DNA of 32,493 bases from Kiritimatiellales bacterium (lineage in GTDB: Bacteria > Verrucomicrobiota > Kiritimatiellia > Kiritimatiellales > Pontiellaceae): contig JAIPJC010000023.1 in assembly GCA_021734345.1 (NCBI GenBank), positions 1 through 32,493 on the forward strand, given 5' to 3'. The position numbers and the translations under genes are program-made. Positions 16,808 through 22,605 of the stretch are shown in pieces. Numbering within the stretch: the stretch's first letter is position 1; the number at the start of each line of letters is the position of its first letter. The notes under the pieces were generated by a model that was not told the DNA's origin, searched no databases, and saw only the letters and a program-made list of their open reading frames with translations.

Positions 16808-17021
16808 AATAATCTCCGTGAACCGAACAGGTTTCTAAACATGTCGTCTCGGCACTTTGCCAAAACCAATGGCCTATTCATACATGCCGCAGGCATAGGT
16901 TGTAAACACGAGGGCGTGAAGATGTTTCGATGGTTTCCCGGTACGTCGCAAGAGAAAGATGTGGAAGTGCGCCGTTCGATGATTTAGGTTGCCACATCAA
17001 AACTAGGGAAGGAAACGTCCA
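16808..17021. promoter_or_regulatory. Divergent promoter region, isomerase / sulfatase 2
   Basis: No gene is supported in this 214-base gap. At 16964-16981 lies GAAGTGCGCCGTTCGATG, a partial match to the 12-base motif found upstream of the UroD-like 2 and GH65 genes; it reads toward sulfatase 2 and ends 40 bases before its start. GGAAGG at 17007-17012 is the ribosome-binding site of sulfatase 2. No clear -35/-10 pair is seen. Confidence 0.3.
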
Positions 17022-18521
17022 ATGAACAGTCGTCAGAGTGGAATGAATAAAAAGTCCAGACATGGAGCCGTGTGGTGCGGGTTGTTCTGCCTGCTGGCCA
17101 GCTTTGCGCTGGCGCAGGAAATGAAACTGCCGAACATCGTGATCATTTATACCGACGACCAAGGCTATGCCGATGTCGGCTGTTTTGGCGCGAAGGGATT
17201 TACCACGCCCAATCTGGACCGGCTCGCAAAGGAAGGCAGGCAGTTTACCAACTTTCACGTGGCCCAGGCCGTCTGCTCGGCGTCGCGCACGGCACTGTTG
17301 ACGGGTTGCTATCCCAACCGCGTTGGCATCCAAGGCGCACTCAATCCGTGGGCGAACTTCGGCATTAGCGACTCGGAAACGACCCTCGCCCAATTGGTGA
17401 AGCAGCGCGGCTATGCAACCGGCATGGTCGGCAAATGGCACTTGGGCCATCTGCCGCCGTTCCTTCCGACCCGCCACGGGTTTGACGAATGGTTCGGCTT
17501 GCCGTATTCCAACGACATGTGGCCGCCTAACCCGAAGAAGTCTTCAGGCAAAAAGAATTGGCCGCCGTTGCCGCTGTTCGAAAACGAAAAGGTTGTCATT
17601 CCCGATGTTTCCGCCGCCGATCAGGAGCAGCTCACAACCTGGTATACCGAGCGGGCGGTGAAGTTTATCGACCGGAACAAGGCGCACCCGTTTTTCCTCT
17701 ATGTGGCCCAGAGCATGCCGCACGTGCCGCTGCATGTGAGCGACAAGTTCAAAGGAAAATCCGACCGCGGCCTGTATGGCGATGTGATCGAGGAGATCGA
17801 CTGGTCGGTCGGACAGATTCTCGATGCCCTGAAGCGGAACGGGCTGGAGGAAAACACGTGGGTTGTCTTCGCGTCCGACAATGGACCGTGGCTGGTTTAT
17901 GGCGACCACGGCGGTTCGGCCGGACCGCTGCGCGAAGGCAAGGGCACGGCTTGGGAAGGTGGTACGCGCACGCCGTGCCTCATGCGCTGGCCTGCACGGA
18001 TTCCCGGCGGAACGGTCTGCAACGACATGCTCATGACCATTGACCTGCTGCCGACGATTGCAAAAATAATTGGTGCAACATTGCCCGAACACCCGATCGA
18101 CGGTCTCGATGTCTGGCCGATCGTTTCCGGCCAACCGGGCGCAACGAATCCCCACGCCGCCTATTGGTTCTACTATGGCAAGGATGAGTTGCAGGCGATC
18201 ACGACCGGCGATGGCCGCTGGAAATTGCAGTTTCCCCACAGCTACGGTTCGGTGGCTGACAATGGGGGCGGGAAAAACGGCGCGATTGGTTCGGGTGTTG
18301 GAAAGAAAGTCGTGAAAACCGAGTTGTACGATCTCTCCAACGATATCGGGGAGTCGGTCGATGTGGCGGACCAATATCCCGAAATCGTCGCCCGTCTCGA
18401 ACGCGATGCGGAAATGGCCCGCACAGAATTGGGCGACACACTTACGGGACGTACAGGCAAGGGCGTGCGTCAGCCGGGCAAGGTAAAGACCGAACCGAAA
18501 GACCATTTGCCGAAGGAATAA
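17022..18521 (+). CDS. Sulfatase 2 (arylsulfatase A-like), exported
   Basis: A 499-residue type I sulfatase with a Sec signal (about 10-31, ending ALAQ). The formylglycine motif is C85-S-A-S-R89, the C-x-A-x-R form rather than C-x-P-x-R, followed by TALLTG. Metal-binding Asp residues lie in IIYTDDQGYADVG (D45, D46); GKWHLG and ASDNGPW are present. The polar C-terminal tail (about 470-499, rich in Lys, Pro and Gly) is probably flexible. It would desulfate a glycan in the periplasm or outside. The chosen ATG has GGAAGG 9 bases upstream; a second in-frame ATG at 17043 would still leave the signal peptide. The HAD phosphatase/mutase gene follows after 33 bases. Confidence 0.93.
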   Translation: MNSRQSGMNKKSRHGAVWCGLFCLLASFALAQEMKLPNIVIIYTDDQGYADVGCFGAKGFTTPNLDRLAKEGRQFTNFHVAQAVCSASRTALLTGCYPNRVGIQGALNPWANFGISDSETTLAQLVKQRGYATGMVGKWHLGHLPPFLPTRHGFDEWFGLPYSNDMWPPNPKKSSGKKNWPPLPLFENEKVVIPDVSAADQEQLTTWYTERAVKFIDRNKAHPFFLYVAQSMPHVPLHVSDKFKGKSDRGLYGDVIEEIDWSVGQILDALKRNGLEENTWVVFASDNGPWLVYGDHGGSAGPLREGKGTAWEGGTRTPCLMRWPARIPGGTVCNDMLMTIDLLPTIAKIIGATLPEHPIDGLDVWPIVSGQPGATNPHAAYWFYYGKDELQAITTGDGRWKLQFPHSYGSVADNGGGKNGAIGSGVGKKVVKTELYDLSNDIGESVDVADQYPEIVARLERDAEMARTELGDTLTGRTGKGVRQPGKVKTEPKDHLPKE

Positions 18522-18554
18522 TTCCATTGCCATTCGAAAGATGGAGGGAGAGGG

Positions 18555-19208
18555 ATGATGAAAGCGTTTATTTTTGATATGGACGGCGTGTTGTGCGATT
18601 CCGAGATGTTTATGACCGAAGCCGCTTGCCGCATGTTTGCGACGGTACACGGCACGAACGTGTCGCCGGAGGATTTTGAGCCGTTCGTCGGAACCGGCGA
18701 AGACCGCTATCTTGGCGGCGTGGCGGAAAAATACGGCATAAAACTGACCATGCCCCGCGACAAGGAGACCGCCTATCGTCTGTATGCCGAATGTGTCCAG
18801 GGACGGCTCCATCCGGTTCCCGGGGTGGTGGACTTTATCCGTCAGGCTGCTGCAAAAGGACTCAAGCTCGCCGTGGCAACCAGCGCCGACAAGATTAAGA
18901 TGGAGGTCAATCTGCGGGAGATCGGACTGGACGAAGCCATATTCCATGCCCTCGTGACCGGCAGCGATATCGAGCATAAAAAACCGGCTCCGGACATATT
19001 CCTGAAGGCGGCCGAAAGGTTGGGCGTGGCACCGCAGGAATGCATTGTTTTTGAAGACGCGATTAACGGTGTGCAGGCCGCCAAGGCTGCCGGAGCCCGA
19101 TGTGTCGGAGTGGCGACATCCTTTTCGGCAGATACGCTGGAAAAAGCCGGGGCGGACGAGACCATCAACGATTTTTCAGGATCGGCCAGTACTGTCTTTT
19201 TAAACTGA
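18555..19208 (+). CDS. Beta-phosphoglucomutase-like HAD enzyme
   Basis: A 217-residue HAD subfamily I protein with an alpha-helical cap, the full length of beta-phosphoglucomutase. All motifs are intact: D8-x-D10-G in FDMDGVL, T109-S110 in VATSADK, K143 in HKKPAPD, and E167-D168 in VFEDAINGV. Family members interconvert beta-glucose 1-phosphate and glucose 6-phosphate, or remove phosphate from sugars. Because the locus also encodes a GH65 phosphorylase, which releases beta-glucose 1-phosphate, a mutase role is the most sensible inference. It lies downstream of sulfatase 2 with GGAGGG upstream. Its stop is only 4 bases from the stop of the opposing PhyH-like gene, so no room exists for a terminator between them. 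Confidence 0.85.
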   Translation: MMKAFIFDMDGVLCDSEMFMTEAACRMFATVHGTNVSPEDFEPFVGTGEDRYLGGVAEKYGIKLTMPRDKETAYRLYAECVQGRLHPVPGVVDFIRQAAAKGLKLAVATSADKIKMEVNLREIGLDEAIFHALVTGSDIEHKKPAPDIFLKAAERLGVAPQECIVFEDAINGVQAAKAAGARCVGVATSFSADTLEKAGADETINDFSGSASTVFLN

Positions 19209-19212
19209 AGCC

Positions 19213-20028
19213 CTATCCCTGCCGCGGCGGCCGTATGGCCGGGACGGGATCGAGGATCGTTCTTTGCGCCGGAGTCAACCGCTCAAGAAGCTTCTTTGAA
19301 TATTCGAAGCCATACCGGGTTCTGGTATATGCAGGACCGTAGCGGTAGATGATGATCCGCCGTTCGCCGTCGTTGGTCCGGCTGCTTCCACCATGCAGGA
19401 TGCCATCGACGAAGAGCAAGGCATCGCCCGCCTTCAGGTGCACGGGAATGGCACCTTCGAGCGTATTCATCCGGTCGCCCGCATCGTAGTCTCCGGCGTT
19501 GGGGTGGGGGAAGTTCGACTTGTGGCTTCCGGGAACCACCATCGTCGGGCCGTCGCCCGGGCCGATGTCGGTGAGGGCGAGGATAATGTTGCATTGGCCG
19601 CAGCGGAAAACCTCGTGCATGTACTGGTAGAGGCATCGGAGCGATACACGGTAGCCGCCGGAATGGACGGGATGGTGTCCGCCGGATCGCCGGATCGAGG
19701 CAATGCATTCGTCGATAAACAAGCCTTCGAAATAACTGTCCTTATCCCCGCAGTAGCGCCGGACATACTCGATCCAGGAAGGGTGGTCGATAAGGCACTC
19801 GAATGGTTTGCCTATTTCAACGACGTTGTGCAGCTCAAACCCGGTGTCCTTGGTATAGTCGCGCCGCTGGGCGTTGCCCCACCATTCGTTGGTTTCCAGC
19901 GGCGGAAAATTATCAAACTGCTGGTTCAGTTCTTTCAGGTGCTCCGGATCGACGGCATTTTCAAGAATAAGGTAGCCGCGGAGATCGAAAAGAAAGTCAT
20001 CGAGTGGGCTGGGTGTTTGGTTTCCCAT
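19213..20028 (-). CDS. PhyH-like Fe(II)/2-oxoglutarate dioxygenase family protein
   Basis: A 271-residue protein of the phytanoyl-CoA dioxygenase superfamily, recognised by ALTDIGPGDGPTMVVPGSHKSNF (151-173) and LFVDGILHGGSSRTNDGERR (205-224), which supplies the distal iron-binding His (H212) and likely a 2-oxoglutarate-binding Arg. The proximal site, normally HxD, appears as H122-S-G in HHPVHSGGYR, so the usual Asp is not obvious. Such enzymes hydroxylate or oxidatively demethylate small molecules. AGGAG precedes the ATG. It lies 27 bases downstream of UroD-like 2 on the same strand, so the two form an operon read away from the XylR regulator. The substrate is unknown. Confidence 0.75.
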   Translation of the reverse strand: MGNQTPSPLDDFLFDLRGYLILENAVDPEHLKELNQQFDNFPPLETNEWWGNAQRRDYTKDTGFELHNVVEIGKPFECLIDHPSWIEYVRRYCGDKDSYFEGLFIDECIASIRRSGGHHPVHSGGYRVSLRCLYQYMHEVFRCGQCNIILALTDIGPGDGPTMVVPGSHKSNFPHPNAGDYDAGDRMNTLEGAIPVHLKAGDALLFVDGILHGGSSRTNDGERRIIIYRYGPAYTRTRYGFEYSKKLLERLTPAQRTILDPVPAIRPPRQG

Positions 20029-20055
20029 TAACGGTCTCCTGTTTTGGGTTTGTTT

Positions 20056-21198
20056 TTAGAACAGTTTGGAAAGGCTGATTTTTCCCTCGTCCGCCGCGCC
20101 TTGAATGGCGCGGATGTCGTCGCCGATATCCTCTTTTTCGGTGAGCGATCCCGCCGTGCGATACAGCGTTAAAATGTTTTCCAGCGGGGAGCCGACCTGG
20201 ATGGCATGGGTCGGACCGATGAAAAGCCCGCCGTCTTTGAACAGCTCAAGGCGGCGTTTGACTTCGCGTTCGATGTCGGCGGGCGTACCGAAGGCGATGG
20301 TGGATTGAACGCAGACGGTTCCACAGAAGATCAACTTGCTTCCGTATTTTTCGTGGAGCACGGCGATATCCATCGCCGGGGTGGTGGGTTGCACGACATC
20401 GTAGACATCCAGTCCCAGCTCGATCAGGCGCGGCAGGAAGGCGTTCACGCAACCGCACATGTGCATCTTGCTGCGGGCTCCGTACGAGTGAACCATGTAG
20501 AAATACTTTTTATATTTGGCGGCGAAGTGGCGCTCGAAAAGTTCCGGGCTGATCATCGGGCCGGTCTGGTTTCCAAGATCGTCGCCGACGTGCGCGAAGT
20601 CCATCAATCCGCCGGCGGCTTCGAGCATGCGGCGGTGCTGTTCGTAGAAAAATTCAAAGCGTGCTTCCATGATGGCCAGATAGACTTCGTTGTCCTCGAT
20701 CAGGTCGATCAAAACCTGCTCGGTCCCGCGGCAGCGGGCGATGCTGTTGATGAAGTCCATGTCGCCGGCGGTGCCGCAGCAGATGGCCACGCCTTGTTCC
20801 GCCAGTTTCTCGCACTGCGGGCGGATAGCGGAATAGTCGAACCAGTTGGCGGAAGGAAAGTGCGAGCGGTCCAGCGCGTCGAGCGTTTCGATACCGGCAT
20901 AGGGCAGATAGCTGGCTTCCAGATATTTGCCGCCTTCGAATTCGGCGTATTTGTAGCGTTCGCCAAAATAGCCCTCGATGCTGCCATCGGGGAACGTTTG
21001 TAGTTTCGGCCCGATATAGACGGGTTCGACGTAGCGGAAGTCGCTGCCCAGCACGCACAACAGCTGTTCGTGGTTTGCCAGTCCGAAATAATCCATCAGC
21101 ATGTGGTCGATTTCGGGAGTGCCTTCGTGCTTCACCGGAATGCGGTCGTACCCTGTCCGGTTGACTGCGCCCATTACGCGTTCGCGGGATGTCATCAT
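20056..21198 (-). CDS. Uroporphyrinogen decarboxylase-like protein 2 (methyltransferase-type)
   Basis: A 380-residue URO-D-fold protein starting MMTSRERVMGAVNRTGYDRIPV, the same opening pattern as UroD-like protein 1. A potential zinc motif H246-M-C248 lies in SKMHMCGCVNAF, as in MtaA/CmuA-type methyltransferases, but the distal position reads FIGPTHAIQ, with no Cys. The frame is open to ATG 21210; I chose 21198 because GGAG lies 6 bases upstream of it and nothing suitable precedes 21210. Its sequence is quite different from UroD-like 1, so the two are not a recent duplication. It is first in a minus-strand operon with the PhyH-like gene, divergent from the XylR regulator. Substrate unknown; methyl transfer is possible but no corrinoid protein is nearby. 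Confidence 0.82.
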   Translation of the reverse strand: MMTSRERVMGAVNRTGYDRIPVKHEGTPEIDHMLMDYFGLANHEQLLCVLGSDFRYVEPVYIGPKLQTFPDGSIEGYFGERYKYAEFEGGKYLEASYLPYAGIETLDALDRSHFPSANWFDYSAIRPQCEKLAEQGVAICCGTAGDMDFINSIARCRGTEQVLIDLIEDNEVYLAIMEARFEFFYEQHRRMLEAAGGLMDFAHVGDDLGNQTGPMISPELFERHFAAKYKKYFYMVHSYGARSKMHMCGCVNAFLPRLIELGLDVYDVVQPTTPAMDIAVLHEKYGSKLIFCGTVCVQSTIAFGTPADIEREVKRRLELFKDGGLFIGPTHAIQVGSPLENILTLYRTAGSLTEKEDIGDDIRAIQGAADEGKISLSKLF

Positions 21199-21269
21199 AG
21201 CCTTCTCCATTTTGTGGGATCGATCCTCGTGGATCCAGTGGCCAGATTAGGACGGTGCAGGATTGCAGA

Positions 21270-21281
21270 CAACGCCACTTC
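21270..21281 (-). promoter_or_regulatory. Candidate XylR operator, copy 1
   Basis: On the minus strand this reads GAAGTGGCGTTG. It lies in the divergent gap between UroD-like 2 and the XylR-type gene, 71 bases before the UroD-like start and in the same orientation as that gene. An identical 12-mer lies at 22528-22539. Both copies have GGTT[A/T]AA a short way upstream (9 and 5 bases), which could be a second half-site. Confidence 0.45.
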
Positions 21282-21326
21282 GCGTTAGCGTTTAACCAAT
21301 TTGCGAACATGAGGATGGTTCGGGTT

Positions 21327-22487
21327 ATGAAGAGTGCGATTCCCCGCATTATGATTTTGATGGATCCGGCACGCGGCTACGACCGGGCGTTGATGCGTGG
21401 AATGGCCCACTATGTCCACACCACCGGACCGGTCCAGTTTTTCCAGCCGCCACCGTTCTGGGAACGATGGGACCACTATTCCCTGATTGGATTCATCCAG
21501 GAAAGCAAGGTCGACGGAATGATCATGATTGAGCGCGAAGACATGGATGCGCTTTTTGAACTGAACATTCCGATGGTCGTCAGCCCGTACAACCGCCTGG
21601 AGATAAACAATGCGGTCAACCTCGTGACGGACCATCACGCCATCGGGCGGTTTGCCGCCGAGCATTTGATCACCTGCGGCTTCCGGCAGTTTGCCTTTTG
21701 CGGATACAACGACATGTTCTGGTCTGGAGAACGGTTGGCCGGATTCACGGAACGGTTGGGGGAAGACGGCTTTGTTCCGGATGTCTATGCAGGGAATGCA
21801 CATTCGCCCAGCGATGAAAAAGTCCGGTTGCTGATCTGGCTGAACGGCCTTGCGCATCCAACGGGAATCATGGCGTGCGCCGATGAACGCGGACGCGAGC
21901 TGGTGGAACTGTGTGTTTCCAGCGGTATCCGCGTGCCGGACGAGATCGGTGTTATCGGCGTGGATGACGACGAGCTGCTGTGCGACCTTTCCCCGGTTCC
22001 GCTTTCCAGCGTCGCCAATACCGCCGAGCAGTGCGGCCACGAAGCCGTGGCGCGCATTGTCGAGTTGGTTGGAAATAAAAAAAAGTGCTCACTTAAGCCG
22101 GACATCGTCGTCGAACCGAACTGTTGCGTTGGTCGGCTGTCAACCGACTTTATCAACACGGAAGATCCAGCCTTGGCCAAAGCCATCAGGTTTATCCGCG
22201 ACCATGCGCGGCAAGCCGTCGGGGTAGAGGGAGTAGCGCAGGCCTGCGGACTTTCCCGCCGGGTATTGGAAAAGCGGTTTCGCAAAAACCTGGGCATATC
22301 CGTTTATGCCGAAATCCGCCGCGTCAGGGTCGATCTTTTCGCTCGGCTGCTGTTGGAAAGCAACCGGACGATTGCCGAGATTGCCGAGCAACTGGGGTTT
22401 GAAGGCATCGAACATGTCTCCCGCTACTTCAAGGCCCAAACCGGCACAACGCCACGCGAATACCGCCTCCGCTACGGACGCGGCTGA
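21327..22487 (+). CDS. XylR-type transcriptional regulator (sugar-binding domain plus AraC HTH)
   Basis: A 386-residue regulator with a LacI/periplasmic-binding-like sensing domain (about 5-270, beginning IPRIMILMDPARGYDRALMRGMAHY and including DEIGVIGVDDDELLCDLSPVPLSSV) and a C-terminal AraC double helix-turn-helix (about 285-385, VEGVAQACGLSRRVLEKRF and TIAEIAEQLGFEGIEHVSRYFKAQTG). This is the XylR architecture, which typically activates sugar catabolic genes on binding a free sugar. The start is ambiguous: ATG codons at 21309, 21315 and 21327 are in frame and none has an ideal Shine-Dalgarno; 21327 fits the family's usual N-terminus. It is flanked by UroD-like 2 (divergent) and the GH65 gene (downstream), both carrying the same candidate operator. 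Confidence 0.9.
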   Translation: MKSAIPRIMILMDPARGYDRALMRGMAHYVHTTGPVQFFQPPPFWERWDHYSLIGFIQESKVDGMIMIEREDMDALFELNIPMVVSPYNRLEINNAVNLVTDHHAIGRFAAEHLITCGFRQFAFCGYNDMFWSGERLAGFTERLGEDGFVPDVYAGNAHSPSDEKVRLLIWLNGLAHPTGIMACADERGRELVELCVSSGIRVPDEIGVIGVDDDELLCDLSPVPLSSVANTAEQCGHEAVARIVELVGNKKKCSLKPDIVVEPNCCVGRLSTDFINTEDPALAKAIRFIRDHARQAVGVEGVAQACGLSRRVLEKRFRKNLGISVYAEIRRVRVDLFARLLLESNRTIAEIAEQLGFEGIEHVSRYFKAQTGTTPREYRLRYGRG

Positions 22488-22527
22488 GGTTTAAAAGATA
22501 ATTCGCAAAACGGTGGTTTAAAGACGG

Positions 22528-22539
22528 GAAGTGGCGTTG
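22528..22539 (+). promoter_or_regulatory. Candidate XylR operator, copy 2
   Basis: GAAGTGGCGTTG lies in the 118-base gap upstream of the GH65 fusion gene, ending 66 bases before its ATG and pointing toward it. It is identical to the minus-strand copy at 21270-21281. Downstream, TTGCTG (22568-22573) and TTTAAT (22591-22596) are spaced 17 bases apart as a possible sigma-70 promoter, but that would give an almost leaderless transcript, so the promoter is doubtful. Confidence 0.45.
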
Positions 22540-22605
22540 ATGTTCGACGGCGAATGGTGCGATCCTCTTGCTGGTGCGGTGTAGAACATTTTTAATCGGG
22601 GCTTT

